Below, one piece after another: positions 16,991 to 26,206 of a DNA stretch of 49,307 nt. Source of the stretch: Legionella sp. (GTDB lineage Bacteria; Pseudomonadota; Gammaproteobacteria; Legionellales; Legionellaceae); contig JARLJR010000090.1 of assembly GCA_031291095.1 (NCBI GenBank), forward strand, positions 1 through 49,307. The letters are read 5' to 3'. Position 1 is the first letter of the stretch, and every line of letters begins with the position of its first letter. The notes beneath the pieces were generated by a model, which was not told where the DNA came from, ran no database searches, and saw only the letters and a program-made list of their open reading frames with translations. Position numbers and translations under genes: made by a program.

Positions 16991-18259
16991 ATGAACGAGA
17001 TTCTGGATTTTTATCAGCAACAGGCCGCAGCCAGTCTGTCAACGACGCCCTGGCTTGCACAGTTGCAAACAAAAGCGTTAACGAATCTAAACCGCCAAGG
17101 TTTCCCTACTCGTCATAATGAAGAGTGGAAGTACACGAATGTTGATGCCTTATTAAAACAGTCTTTTACGCAGTACAATCGTGATGCAGTTGCGGTTAGT
17201 CCGCAGGTTTCCGATTTGCCTATTGCGCAGCACGCGCTCATTCACAATGGATTAATTTCTGGAATAGAGCAACTCGCTAAATTAATGCCTGCGGGTGTTT
17301 TAGTATTGCCTTTAGCGAATGCATTAACCAGCCATGCTGAATTAGTACAAGCGCATTTGGGCCATAGTTTAAACGAAGAACATGGGTTCCATTTCTTAAA
17401 TACCGCCATGATTCATTGTGGGGTATTTATTTATATTCCCAAAGGCGTCCGTGTGGATGAGCCGATTGCATTAACCCATGTCCAAGACCAAGCCAACCAG
17501 GCAGTGCACTTGCGACATTTGATTATTGCCGAGGCGGACAGCCAAGCATCGATTATTGAAGACTATCAAGGTGCGGATGGTACAAGTTATTTAACTAATG
17601 TGGTTACAGAAGTTTTTCTAGGTGCCAATGCCAAACTCACTCATTGTAAAGTCCAACGCGAAAGTAAAATGGCTTATCACTTAGGCCATGTTTCGGTGAA
17701 ACAAGGAATGGGTAGTGACTTTGCGAACCATTCATTAAGTTTAGGTGGTAAGTGTGTACGCTCTGATTTAAGCCTGTATTTGCAAGAAGAAAAAGCGCAC
17801 TGTTTAATGAATGGGATTTATGCGCCTGCAGAAGGGCAGCATGTGGATCATCACACAACAGTATATCATTTGGTACCGAACTGTACGAGTGAGCAAGACT
17901 ACAAAGGTATTTTAACTGGCCGCGCACGTGCTGTATTTAATGGCAAGGTGATTGTGGCGAAAGATGCACAACATACGAATGCCAAACAGCAAAATAAAAA
18001 CTTATTACTAACGGCTAATGCGGAGATCGATACCAAGCCGCAATTAGAGATATTTGCCGATGATGTACAGTGTTCACATGGTGCAACAGTTGGGCAATTG
18101 GATGAAGAAGCACTGTTTTATTTAGCAACGCGTGGAATAGATCGTGTGGAAGCATCTCATTATTTAATACATGCTTTTGCCCAGGATAATTTGCGGCTCA
18201 TTCCGCAAGCTAAGTTGGCGGAAGTTATGGGTCATTTATTAATACAACAACTGGGGTAA
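16991..18259 (+). CDS. sufD: Fe-S assembly protein SufD
   Basis: SufD pairs with SufB in the SufBC2D scaffold and is needed for iron acquisition by the complex. The ATG at 16991 (422 aa) is preferred to the GTG at 16988; GAGGAAA lies about 9 bases upstream. The N-terminal helical region carries the family segment FPTRHNEEWKYTNVD, and the beta-helix ends with DVQCSHGATVGQLDEEALFY, including the conserved histidine of the SufB-SufD interface. The position between sufC and sufS is canonical. Confidence 0.97.
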   Translation: MNEILDFYQQQAAASLSTTPWLAQLQTKALTNLNRQGFPTRHNEEWKYTNVDALLKQSFTQYNRDAVAVSPQVSDLPIAQHALIHNGLISGIEQLAKLMPAGVLVLPLANALTSHAELVQAHLGHSLNEEHGFHFLNTAMIHCGVFIYIPKGVRVDEPIALTHVQDQANQAVHLRHLIIAEADSQASIIEDYQGADGTSYLTNVVTEVFLGANAKLTHCKVQRESKMAYHLGHVSVKQGMGSDFANHSLSLGGKCVRSDLSLYLQEEKAHCLMNGIYAPAEGQHVDHHTTVYHLVPNCTSEQDYKGILTGRARAVFNGKVIVAKDAQHTNAKQQNKNLLLTANAEIDTKPQLEIFADDVQCSHGATVGQLDEEALFYLATRGIDRVEASHYLIHAFAQDNLRLIPQAKLAEVMGHLLIQQLG

Positions 18260-18263
18260 GCAC

Positions 18264-19508
18264 ATGGACACGATTGACTCATTAGTTGACACCTTAAATA
18301 TCAATGCGATCCGCGATGACTTTCCGATTTTGCATCAGAAGGTCAATGGTTATGATTTAGTTTATTTTGATAATGCTGCGACTACGCAAAAACCGAAAGC
18401 GGTTATTGATGCAATTAAACATTATTATGAATTGGATAATTCGAACGTGCATCGTGGCGTACATACCTTAAGCGTTCGTGCAACCGATCTCTATGAAGTC
18501 GCGCGTTCTCGGGTAAAGCATTTTATTAATGCTCGCTCTGCACGCGAATGTATTTTTGTTCGTGGCACTACAGAGGCGATTAATTTAGTTGCTCAAAGCT
18601 ATGTTGCTCCACGTTTGCTCCCAGGCGATGAAGTATTAATTACTCATATGGAACATCACTCTAATATTGTTCCTTGGCAAATGATTTGTAAAAAGGCTGG
18701 CGCCAAGTTACAAGTAGCGCCGATTACTCAAGAGGGTGAAATTATCCTCGAAGAGTTCGCCAAAAAACTAAACGAGAAAACGCGCTTTGTTTCATTGAAT
18801 TATGTTTCCAATGCCTTGGGTACTATTAATCCAGTTAAAAAAATGATTGAAATGGCTCATGAATACGGTGTGCCGGTTTTATTGGATGGCGCACAAGCAA
18901 CAGCACATCTACCGGTGGATGTACAAGCATTAGGCTGTGATTTCTACGCATTTTCTGGGCATAAAATGTATGGCCCAACCGGAATCGGAGTATTATGGGG
19001 TAAAGAGTCACTTTTAGAAGAAATGCCTCCTTACCAAGGTGGCGGCGAAATGATTAATTACGTCACTTTTGATTCTACAGAATACGCACCTTTACCACAA
19101 AAATTTGAAGCAGGCACTCCAAATATTGCTGGGGCAATTGGCTTGGGAGCTGCTATAGACTATTTATGGTCCTTGGATTTAGAAACCATTGCAGCCTATG
19201 AAAAAGAGTTGCTTGATTATGCTACAGCAGGAGTTCTATCGCTGGGCGGCTTTAGAATTATTGGCACGGCAAAGCAGAAAGTGCCCGTGGTTTCTTTTGT
19301 CCATGAAAGCATTCATGCGCATGACATCGGTACCATTATGGACAGTAGGGGCGTTGCTTTACGTAGCGGCCATCATTGTGCCATGCCCTTGATGGATTTC
19401 TACGGAGTTGCCGCAACATCACGTATTTCGCTTTCGTTTTATAATACCAAAGAAGAAATTGACCGCTGTATTGATGCATTAAATCAAGTTAAAGAGGTAT
19501 TTGCATGA
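18264..19508 (+). CDS. sufS: Cysteine desulfurase SufS
   Basis: SufS removes sulfur from cysteine and hands it on as persulfide for cluster assembly. The 414-aa protein is a class V aminotransferase with the PLP lysine K234 in SGHKMYGPTG and catalytic cysteine C372 in RSGHHCAMP. The HMEHHSNIVPW segment (about 128-138) positions PLP. A short catalytic loop around C372 marks it as group II (SufS-like), which needs a sulfur acceptor; SufU next door is the probable one. Its stop overlaps the sufU start (ATGA). Confidence 0.97.
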   Translation: MDTIDSLVDTLNINAIRDDFPILHQKVNGYDLVYFDNAATTQKPKAVIDAIKHYYELDNSNVHRGVHTLSVRATDLYEVARSRVKHFINARSARECIFVRGTTEAINLVAQSYVAPRLLPGDEVLITHMEHHSNIVPWQMICKKAGAKLQVAPITQEGEIILEEFAKKLNEKTRFVSLNYVSNALGTINPVKKMIEMAHEYGVPVLLDGAQATAHLPVDVQALGCDFYAFSGHKMYGPTGIGVLWGKESLLEEMPPYQGGGEMINYVTFDSTEYAPLPQKFEAGTPNIAGAIGLGAAIDYLWSLDLETIAAYEKELLDYATAGVLSLGGFRIIGTAKQKVPVVSFVHESIHAHDIGTIMDSRGVALRSGHHCAMPLMDFYGVAATSRISLSFYNTKEEIDRCIDALNQVKEVFA

Positions 19509-19954
19509 GTGCTGATTTGCGTGAGTTGTATCAGGAAATCATTATTGATCATAATCGCAACCCACGACACCATTATGCGATGGATGATGCCACCACTCAA
19601 GCCAATGGGTTTAATCCCTTATGTGGCGACAAATTAACTGTCTATGTCAAATTGGATCAGAATAAGATTTCTGAACTGAGTTTTTTAGGATGTGGTTGTG
19701 CAATTTCACAAGCGTCTGCTTCGTTGATGACTGATTCCATCAAAGGAAAGACGGTGGATGAGGCTCATGAGCTTTTTCATCGTTTTCACCATATGTTGAC
19801 GCAAAATGAAGATGGACAATTACGGATAATGGATAAACTCACGGTATTGGCTGGAGTTAAAGCGTACCCCGCGCGCGTAAAATGCGCTACTTTAGCTTGG
19901 CATACCTTGGAAGCGGCATTGAATAAAGAGAGCACTGTCGTGAAAACTGAATAA
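19505..19954 (+). CDS. sufU: SufU-type sulfur acceptor / scaffold
   Basis: This 149-aa protein of the IscU/SufU family has the ligand set C40 (N-P-L-C-G-D with D42), C63 and C65 (F-L-G-C-G-C-A-I-S) and C127 (R-V-K-C-A-T-L). The insertion between the second and third ligand regions is typical of SufU, which binds zinc and takes sulfur from SufS in Gram-positive bacteria. In this operon no sufE or sufA is present, so SufU probably fills the SufE role. It overlaps sufS by 4 bases. Confidence 0.92.
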   Translation: MSADLRELYQEIIIDHNRNPRHHYAMDDATTQANGFNPLCGDKLTVYVKLDQNKISELSFLGCGCAISQASASLMTDSIKGKTVDEAHELFHRFHHMLTQNEDGQLRIMDKLTVLAGVKAYPARVKCATLAWHTLEAALNKESTVVKTE

Positions 19955-19968
19955 GAGCAGGTACCTGT

Positions 19969-20304
19969 ATGTTTGGCTTAAAGAAAAAACAAGATCCTGA
20001 AGTGATGAAAGAGGCGGTAATTACTGCACTCAAAGGCGTTTTTGACCCTGAAATTCCAGTCAATATTTATGACTTAGGACTTATCTATGATGTGTCTATT
20101 GATGAAGAAGCGCATGTCGCTGTGCAAATGACGCTAACCACACCGGGCTGCCCGGTTGCCCAAACCTTTCCAGGAACGGTGGAGCAAGCGGTAAATCAAG
20201 TTGAAGGGGTGCGTGATTGCACGGTTGAGTTGGTATGGGAACCACCCTGGACACAAGAGCGAATGACGGAAGCGGCACGACTTGAGTTAGGGATTTTTTA
20301 TTAA
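19969..20304 (+). CDS. sufT: SufT, MIP18/DUF59-type Fe-S maturation factor
   Basis: This 111-aa protein of the MIP18/DUF59 family carries the signature D-P-E-I-P-V-N-I-Y-D-L-G-L and the conserved cysteine in T-T-P-G-C-P-V-A. Such proteins help deliver Fe-S clusters to target enzymes. At the N-terminus a short K-K-K-Q-D segment replaces the longer extension seen in some SufT proteins. The gene lies 14 bp after sufU and one base before epmA, so it is in the same transcript. Confidence 0.92.
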   Translation: MFGLKKKQDPEVMKEAVITALKGVFDPEIPVNIYDLGLIYDVSIDEEAHVAVQMTLTTPGCPVAQTFPGTVEQAVNQVEGVRDCTVELVWEPPWTQERMTEAARLELGIFY

Positions 20305-20305
20305 A

Positions 20306-21247
20306 ATGTGGCAACCTTCTGCTTCCATAGAATCATTGCGACAACGCGCGCAGTTTTTAGCGAATATACGTGATTTTTTTAATAGCCGTGGCTATTTGGA
20401 AGTAGAAACACCCGTAATGGCGCGCTATGGTACAACGGATGTTTATTTAAGCAATATCAAAGCCTTATTTCGTGGGGAAACCTACAACTTGCAAACCTCC
20501 CCTGAATACCACATGAAACGCTTGCTTGCTGCAGGCAGTGGTCCTATTTTTCAACTGGCTCGAGTGTTCCGTGATGATGAATTAGGGCGTTGGCATAATC
20601 CAGAATTTACCCTGTTGGAATGGTATCAGTTGGGCATAGACCATCATGCTTTGATGCAAGAAATGGATTTATTTTTACAAACAGTAATGCATGCGCCGCC
20701 AATGCTTAAAAAGACATATCAACAAGCTTTTGAGGAGGCTTGTGCCCTCAATCCATTAATCGCATCGATAGAACAATTGCGCCAGGTTTTAGCACGTTAT
20801 GATTTAGATAATGTACTCCCACCTGAAGAACAGGATCGGGACCAGTATTTATTTCTACTCATGAGTCATGTGGTAGAACCGTTTTTAGGCAAAGAAAATG
20901 CCCCCGTTGCGGTTTACAATTTCCCTGCATCTCAAGCTGCTTTAGCACAAATTAATGATGGAGTGGCTGAACGCTTTGAAGTGTATTATCAGGGCGTTGA
21001 ATTGGCGAATGGCTTTCATGAATTGACCGATGCCGCTGCCCAGGCAAAACGTTTTGCTTTGGATGTACACACCCGCCAAGAGAAGGGATTTCCGGATGCT
21101 CAGGCAGATCAGTACCTTATACAGGCTTTGGAGCATGGGTTACCGCCGTGTAGTGGGGTGGCTTTAGGAGTTGATCGTTTACTGGCGTTGGCATTAAACA
21201 AACCGGAGCTGGCGCAGATTATTTCTTTTGATTGCGCTCGGGCTTAA
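20306..21247 (+). CDS. epmA: EF-P--(R)-beta-lysine ligase EpmA (GenX/PoxA)
   Basis: EpmA attaches beta-lysine to elongation factor P, which then rescues ribosomes stalled at polyproline. The 313-aa protein is a class II lysyl-tRNA-synthetase-like catalytic domain without the tRNA-binding N-terminal domain. Motif 2 is RVFRDDELGRWHNPEFTLLE and motif 3 is GVALGVDRLLAL near the C-terminus. It starts one base after the sufT stop, so its expression appears tied to the suf operon. The partner epmB and efp genes are not in the window. Confidence 0.95.
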   Translation: MWQPSASIESLRQRAQFLANIRDFFNSRGYLEVETPVMARYGTTDVYLSNIKALFRGETYNLQTSPEYHMKRLLAAGSGPIFQLARVFRDDELGRWHNPEFTLLEWYQLGIDHHALMQEMDLFLQTVMHAPPMLKKTYQQAFEEACALNPLIASIEQLRQVLARYDLDNVLPPEEQDRDQYLFLLMSHVVEPFLGKENAPVAVYNFPASQAALAQINDGVAERFEVYYQGVELANGFHELTDAAAQAKRFALDVHTRQEKGFPDAQADQYLIQALEHGLPPCSGVALGVDRLLALALNKPELAQIISFDCARA

Positions 21248-21257
21248 GTATTAGACT

Positions 21258-21334
21258 TGTAGGTTGGGCCCACGGCCCAACAAGGGCATCGAGCCACACC
21301 ATAATTCAATGTTGGGCCATGGGCCCAACCTACA
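21258..21334. repeat. Dispersed palindromic repeat, family B, full copy
   Basis: The element begins TGTAGGTTGGGCCCACGG and ends with the inverse GGGCCCAACCTACA, with two inner GGCCCAAC arms. It lies just after the epmA stop and could end the suf-epmA transcript. Related copies are at 33128-33156 and 49100-49157, and a half copy TGTAGGTTGGGTC is at 22051. Confidence 0.85.
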
Positions 21335-21342
21335 CTTTTACG

Positions 21343-21969
21343 TCACCCAGTTAAACTTCCCCAGCGCCGTCCCCCATCATAATCAACATTCATATCCATA
21401 TTAATATCAAAATGAGACAGTGTCTCCTCATCTCCCACATTATATCGCAACCAATAATTTTCTGGTTCAGAGCCGTCCTCACAGAGATCAAATTCAAATT
21501 CTTTCTCATAAGGTGGAGTATTAGAGGATAATTTGGGCCCAAGCAGCTGCAAGCTTGGATGCACTGTACCATTTTTAGCATTTAAATTTTGCATATAATT
21601 TTCTTTCTGAACGGCATCAAGAGAAGCAAATTCACTAATTTTGGCGTTAATACGCTGAACAAGGATGCGTTTATACTCCGCATAATCTTCAGGTAATGCC
21701 ACATAATCTTCAGGGGAGTCCAGATAATATTTAACCATAGAGACTCGCTCCTCTATATACTCTGGAAGCGGTGTAGGTGGTGGTGTCGGAAATAGGAAGT
21801 TGCCCAAATGACGCAGTAAAAAGTTCCAAAGGCCGGGTTCAGGAGGAAGAAGCCTCTGCAGGGCAGAGCTTATTAGGCCATATTCTTCAATAGTATTAAT
21901 AGCAATATTATCGAGTTCCTCGTTAATTAACTCGGTGTAGTCTGCTATTAATTTATTGTCAAATGACAT
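21343..21969 (-). CDS. Hypothetical acidic protein (208 aa)
   Basis: I do not recognise this family. The protein is strongly acidic and soluble, with a helical N-terminal half (E/L-rich, residues 1-45), a proline-rich hinge FPTPPPTPLPEY (about 60-71), a middle helical segment with P-E-D-Y repeats (about 85-97), and a strand-like C-terminal part rich in D, E, N and G. No signal peptide or membrane helix is seen. It is a single gene on the minus strand, flanked on both sides by dispersed repeats, which is typical of variable accessory spots. An effector role is possible but unsupported by any motif. Confidence 0.65.
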   Translation of the reverse strand: MSFDNKLIADYTELINEELDNIAINTIEEYGLISSALQRLLPPEPGLWNFLLRHLGNFLFPTPPPTPLPEYIEERVSMVKYYLDSPEDYVALPEDYAEYKRILVQRINAKISEFASLDAVQKENYMQNLNAKNGTVHPSLQLLGPKLSSNTPPYEKEFEFDLCEDGSEPENYWLRYNVGDEETLSHFDINMDMNVDYDGGRRWGSLTG

Positions 21970-22094
21970 GATTTATGTCCTTGAAAGTAATATTTTATTC
22001 TTAGTGTATTAGATAAAAACAAGAAATACCAGCGGAAGAGTGTGATGACTTGTAGGTTGGGTCAGCGCCTATCGTCCACCACCATTAAGTTAAG

Positions 22095-22178
22095 ACGTCA
22101 TCCCGAACGTAGTGAGGGATCTCCAGCATCTGGCTCGGTGCATGCATTGGAGATCCCTCACTACGTTCGGGATGACGT
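22095..22178. repeat. Dispersed palindromic repeat, family A, copy 2
   Basis: This is an 84-bp inverted repeat with the same ends (ACGTCATCCCGA / TCGGGATGACGT) and same inner order as copy 1 at 5174-5257. Short flanking TAAGTTAA (22086-22093) and TTAACTTA (22183-22190) extend the palindrome. It lies 46 bp past the radC stop; a half copy of family B starts at 22051. Confidence 0.9.
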
Positions 22179-22223
22179 AGGGTTAACTTATATATGAAAG
22201 AGGAGTAGGGGGTATTTGTATCA

Positions 22224-22907
22224 TTAATTACAAATCCACTTACTCTCAGCGATAATCGAATACACCTCATTATCACCAATAACAATATGATCCAACAATC
22301 GCGCATCCACCAACTCAAGCGCGTCCCGAATACGTTCCGTTGCAGCAATATCCTGCTGGCTTGCATCCGAGACCCCCGATGGATGATTATGCGCCAAAAT
22401 AAGTGCTGCGGCGTTAAGCTGTAACACTCGTTCTACTATGGGACGGGGGTGGATGGTTGCGGTATTAATGGTCCCTGAAAAAAGCTCCTCATAAGCAATA
22501 ATACGATGTTGATTATCCAGAAAAATGGCTGCAAAGGTTTCATTTTTGTAGTCACGTAATCTTTTCTTTAAATAAGCATAGGTTTGTTTGCTATTGGTAA
22601 TTTGGCTTTCCTTTTGCAGCTGGATAAAATCACTACGTCGACAAATTTCTTTAACTGCTTGTAATTGAGCGTAGCGCACCTCTCCAAGCCCTGGGACTTG
22701 TTGAAAATGTTGTTGATTGGCATTAAGCACCCCACGTAAATCCCCTAGATGCTTGAGCAGATCGGCGGCCAATTGTACACAGGAACGTGTCCCACTGCCG
22801 GAGCTAATGAAGATAGCTAATAATTCGGTGTCGGATAAGCTTTGTACACCATTGGTACGTAATCGTTCACGCAGATTTAACTGTCGTGTTGTTTGGACAA
22901 ACGTCAT
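22224..22907 (-). CDS. radC: RadC-family JAMM/MPN protein
   Basis: This 227-aa protein has helix-hairpin-helix-type DNA-binding segments in the first 80 residues (VPGLGEVRYAQL) and a C-terminal JAMM domain. The metal motif is H173-N-H175-P-S-G followed by D186, and the upstream acidic residue is E141. RadC proteins were named for a DNA-repair phenotype later assigned to another gene; the biochemical role is unsettled. AAGGA lies about 8 bases before the start. It is divergent from coaBC-dut, a linkage seen in many gammaproteobacteria. Confidence 0.95.
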   Translation of the reverse strand: MTFVQTTRQLNLRERLRTNGVQSLSDTELLAIFISSGSGTRSCVQLAADLLKHLGDLRGVLNANQQHFQQVPGLGEVRYAQLQAVKEICRRSDFIQLQKESQITNSKQTYAYLKKRLRDYKNETFAAIFLDNQHRIIAYEELFSGTINTATIHPRPIVERVLQLNAAALILAHNHPSGVSDASQQDIAATERIRDALELVDARLLDHIVIGDNEVYSIIAESKWICN

Positions 22908-23097
22908 TATTCATTCCTTTATTGCGAAGTTTAGCGCAGCTATTTTTATCAAAAACAGAAGGAGTTGCAACATTTTTTCTCTGCGCCTGAAAATAAAGAG
23001 TTTCTAGTTCAAGATAACAACAGATTTTAATATTTTGTATTTCTTTATTGCATGGTTTATGTTTTGATCAGCGTTATTTTTTTCAAAACGGTAAGCC

Positions 23098-24300
23098 ATG
23101 CAAGATTTTACAGGTAAAAAAATTCTTTTAGGCATTTGTGGTGGGGTAGCGGCTTATAAGTCAGCTTATTTAGTCCGTGACTTAACACGCCTAGGAGCTG
23201 AGGTTAAGGTGGTTATGACCTCATCAGCCCAACAATTCGTAACCCCTTTACTTATGCAAGCATTATCGGGGAATGACGCACGTACTGAGTTGTTTGATGC
23301 GCAGGCCGAACGCGCTATGGGGCATATTGAATTGGCGCGCTGGGCTGATTATTTGGTGATTGCTCCTGCTTCCGCCAATTTTATGGCAAAAATGGTTCAT
23401 GGTATTGCCGATGACTTATTATCCACTTTATACCTGGTTGCCGAAGTACCTGTTTTGGTTTGTCCGGCAATGAATCACAGTATGTGGTCGCATCCCGCAA
23501 CCCAAAGCAATTGTAAGTTATTGCAGACTCGTGGCGTTATTTTGGTAGGTCCTGAAGAGGGTTCACAAGCCTGTGGTGAGTTTGGCTTGGGGCGGGTCAG
23601 TGAATCAGAGCAAATTATCAGCGCTTTGCGCTTGTATAAAGTGAATCAATTATTATCCGGAAAAAGAGTACTTATTACGGCAGGCCCTACGCGTGAGCCA
23701 ATTGATCCAGTGCGTTATATTAGTAACCACAGCTCCGGAAAAATGGGTTATGCGATGGCTGAAGCCGCAGCAATGGCGGGGGCGCAAGTAACTTTAGTTA
23801 GTGGGCCTTGTGAGTTATCTGTATCTGCTGGAATTAAACGAATAAAAGTAGAATCAGCCCAAGAAATGTTGGATGTGGTCATGCAGGAACTACACGTTGG
23901 TAGTATTTTTATTGGTACGGCTGCGGTAGCCGATTACCATGTTCAATCACCGGCAACTGAAAAAGTAAAGAAAACCGAACATGCTGAACTCAGCTTAACG
24001 TTAACGAAAAATCCCGATATCTTAAGCTCAGTCGTTGAAACGGGCAAAACCTCTTTTGTTATGGGATTTGCTGCGGAAACTACGGATGTGATCCATTATG
24101 CCCAAGATAAATTAAAGCGCAAAAAATTGGATATGATCGTGGCTAATGCCGTAGGAAGAGGGCTTGGCTTTGAAAGCGAGTTAAATCAGGTGACGGTAAT
24201 CTCGCCAAGCAAACAAATTGACTTGCCTTTAACCCATAAAACACGATTGGCAGGACAAATTATTGCAATTCTTGCCGCATCTCTGCACAATGGCGCCTGA
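23098..24300 (+). CDS. coaBC: Bifunctional CoaBC (phosphopantothenoylcysteine synthetase/decarboxylase)
   Basis: The enzyme joins cysteine to 4'-phosphopantothenate with CTP and then decarboxylates the product to 4'-phosphopantetheine, for coenzyme A synthesis. At 400 aa it is of normal length. The flavin-binding CoaC half (1-185) shows H76 in GHIELAR, P-A-M-N-H-S-M-W (123-130) and C159 in SQACGEFGLGRV. The CoaB half (about 186-400) opens with LITAGPTREPIDPVRYISN and holds the GKMGYAMA nucleotide-binding segment. dut follows after 30 bp. Confidence 0.97.
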   Translation: MQDFTGKKILLGICGGVAAYKSAYLVRDLTRLGAEVKVVMTSSAQQFVTPLLMQALSGNDARTELFDAQAERAMGHIELARWADYLVIAPASANFMAKMVHGIADDLLSTLYLVAEVPVLVCPAMNHSMWSHPATQSNCKLLQTRGVILVGPEEGSQACGEFGLGRVSESEQIISALRLYKVNQLLSGKRVLITAGPTREPIDPVRYISNHSSGKMGYAMAEAAAMAGAQVTLVSGPCELSVSAGIKRIKVESAQEMLDVVMQELHVGSIFIGTAAVADYHVQSPATEKVKKTEHAELSLTLTKNPDILSSVVETGKTSFVMGFAAETTDVIHYAQDKLKRKKLDMIVANAVGRGLGFESELNQVTVISPSKQIDLPLTHKTRLAGQIIAILAASLHNGA

Positions 24301-24330
24301 GCATAACACGACTATTTAGGAACAATGATA

Positions 24331-24786
24331 ATGCAAGCAATTCAACTAAAAATTCTTGATTCACGTATTGGGGAGAGCATCCCTTTACCTACTTATGCAA
24401 CCGATGGCTCCGCGGGTCTGGATTTGCGGGTGTGTATTAATGAGCCAATACAAATTGCTCCGCAAGAAACTGTCTTACTTCCTACTGGAATTTCTATTTA
24501 TATTGGTGATCCAAAACTGGCTGCGGTGATTTTACCCCGTTCTGGTTTAGGCCATAAAAATGGTATTGTTTTAGGCAATCTAGTTGGTTTAATTGATTCA
24601 GATTATCAAGGGGAATTAAAGATTTCCTGTTGGAATCGCAGCAGTGAGCATTTCACCATTAATCCAGGTGAGCGCATTGCCCAGTTAGTGTTTGTTCCAG
24701 TAGTACAAGCTGCATTTGAGCTTGTTAATGAATTTACGGAAAGTTCTCGTGGTGAAGGTGGTTTTGGCAGCTCAGGGAGACATTAA
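24331..24786 (+). CDS. dut: dUTP pyrophosphatase
   Basis: Dut hydrolyses dUTP to dUMP and pyrophosphate, keeping uracil out of DNA and supplying dTMP synthesis. The ATG at 24331 is chosen over 24325 because AGGA (24318-24321) is 9 rather than 3 bases away; the product is 151 aa, the family norm. All five trimeric dUTPase motifs are present: [38 protein letters not shown] and the C-terminal [12 protein letters not shown]. Its TAA overlaps the algC ATG. Confidence 0.97.
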   Translation: MQAIQLKILDSRIGESIPLPTYATDGSAGLDLRVCINEPIQIAPQETVLLPTGISIYIGDPKLAAVILPRSGLGHKNGIVLGNLVGLIDSDYQGELKISCWNRSSEHFTINPGERIAQLVFVPVVQAAFELVNEFTESSRGEGGFGSSGRH

Positions 24787-26174
24787 TGCGCTATCAGCAA
24801 CGGCCAATTTCTCGTTCTGTTTTTCGGGCTTATGATATAAGAGGTATCATTGGCCGAGAATTGGATGAGGATGCTTTTTACAGCATTGGTTTGGCCATTG
24901 CTTGTCGTTTGCATGTTTTGCAACGTCAACAGATTTTTTTAGCGCGTGATGGGCGATTAACGAGTGCTGCTTTAGCTTTAGCGCTCAAACAGGGGTTGCT
25001 TGAAAGTGGCATTGATGTGGTTGATCTTGGCATGGTTGCAACCCCAGTCATGTATTATGCAACACACACGCAAGGAATTGACTGTGGTTTGATGGTTACT
25101 GCAAGCCATAATCCTGCAGATTATAATGGCATCAAAATGGTTTTGGCGGGCAAAACGCTGGTGCAAGGCGATATTGATATTTTGTACCATTTGATTGCGG
25201 AGCAAAAGCGAGAATCGGGAGTGGGTAAAGAGTCCGCGGTCGATATGTTACCCCAGTACATGCAGCGTGTTCAAAGTGACATCCAGATGAAACGCCCAAT
25301 AAAGGTTGTTGTTGATTGTGGAAATGGTGTTTCTGGCCCAGTGGTTCCTAAAGTACTTAGTGGCTTAGGTTGTGAAGTAATTCCCCTGCATTGTGAGGTT
25401 GATGGAAATTTTCCTAGTCATCATCCTGATCCCAGTATTGCAGAGAACCTGAATGATTTAAAAACAGCAATTGCGCTGCATCAAGCCGATTTAGGCTTAG
25501 CCTTTGACGGCGATGCGGATCGCTTGGGTTTAGTTACAAATACGGGTGAAATAATCTGGCCCGATCGCTTGATGATCTTTTATGCGCGCGCGCTGCTCGC
25601 TAGTCACGCCGGTGCCACCATTGTATTTGATGTTAAATGCTCTGGTCATTTAGCGGCTGAGATTAAGGCTGCAGGTGGAGTGGCTAAAATGTGCCCCACA
25701 GGTCATTCCATTGTGAAACAAGTGATGCGTGAAGAGCAGGCAATTTTGGCCGGCGAAATGAGCGGCCATTTGTTTTTTAAAGATCGTTGGTATGGATTTG
25801 ATGATGCCTTATACAGCGCATGCCGATTATTAGAAATCATTAGTGCTTCAGAGCTAACGGTAGGCGAGCAATTTGCCTTAATTCCCAATAGTGTAAATAC
25901 TCCTGAGCTCAAAATTCATATTGCTGAAGAAGAAAAGTTTTTATTCATGCAGCGTTTTGTCGAACAGGCAGAGTTTGCGGAGGCAAAAATTATTGCAATT
26001 GATGGGTTGCGTGTGGAGTTTCCTATAGGGTGGGGGTTATTACGTGCATCGAATACCTCTCCTTGTTTGAGCGCGCGTTTTGAAGCGATAGATTTGGCTT
26101 CGTTGGAGCAGATAAAGCAATTGTTTAAGAAAGAAATACAACGGGTAAGTCCGGATTTAAAATTACCATTTTAA
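24786..26174 (+). CDS. algC: Phosphomannomutase/phosphoglucomutase
   Basis: This enzyme interconverts hexose 6- and 1-phosphates (mannose and glucose) for LPS and exopolysaccharide precursors. The 462-aa length equals AlgC of Pseudomonas. Domain 1 has the phosphoserine S107 in TASHNP, domain 2 the magnesium loop DGDADR, domain 3 the sugar loop GEMSGH, and domain 4 the phosphate-binding segment RASNTSP near the C-terminus. It overlaps dut by one base (TAATG). A 31-nt copy of its 3' coding region (26067-26097) recurs downstream at 26298-26328. Confidence 0.95.
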   Translation: MRYQQRPISRSVFRAYDIRGIIGRELDEDAFYSIGLAIACRLHVLQRQQIFLARDGRLTSAALALALKQGLLESGIDVVDLGMVATPVMYYATHTQGIDCGLMVTASHNPADYNGIKMVLAGKTLVQGDIDILYHLIAEQKRESGVGKESAVDMLPQYMQRVQSDIQMKRPIKVVVDCGNGVSGPVVPKVLSGLGCEVIPLHCEVDGNFPSHHPDPSIAENLNDLKTAIALHQADLGLAFDGDADRLGLVTNTGEIIWPDRLMIFYARALLASHAGATIVFDVKCSGHLAAEIKAAGGVAKMCPTGHSIVKQVMREEQAILAGEMSGHLFFKDRWYGFDDALYSACRLLEIISASELTVGEQFALIPNSVNTPELKIHIAEEEKFLFMQRFVEQAEFAEAKIIAIDGLRVEFPIGWGLLRASNTSPCLSARFEAIDLASLEQIKQLFKKEIQRVSPDLKLPF

Positions 26175-26206
26175 ACTATAGCCTTGATGCGACGCAGCAT
26201 TAAGGT

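Noticed and set aside
22085-22366. 93-aa minus-strand frame overlapping the radC 3' end and repeat A
   Set aside because: Its second half is translated palindromic repeat and the first half shadows radC.
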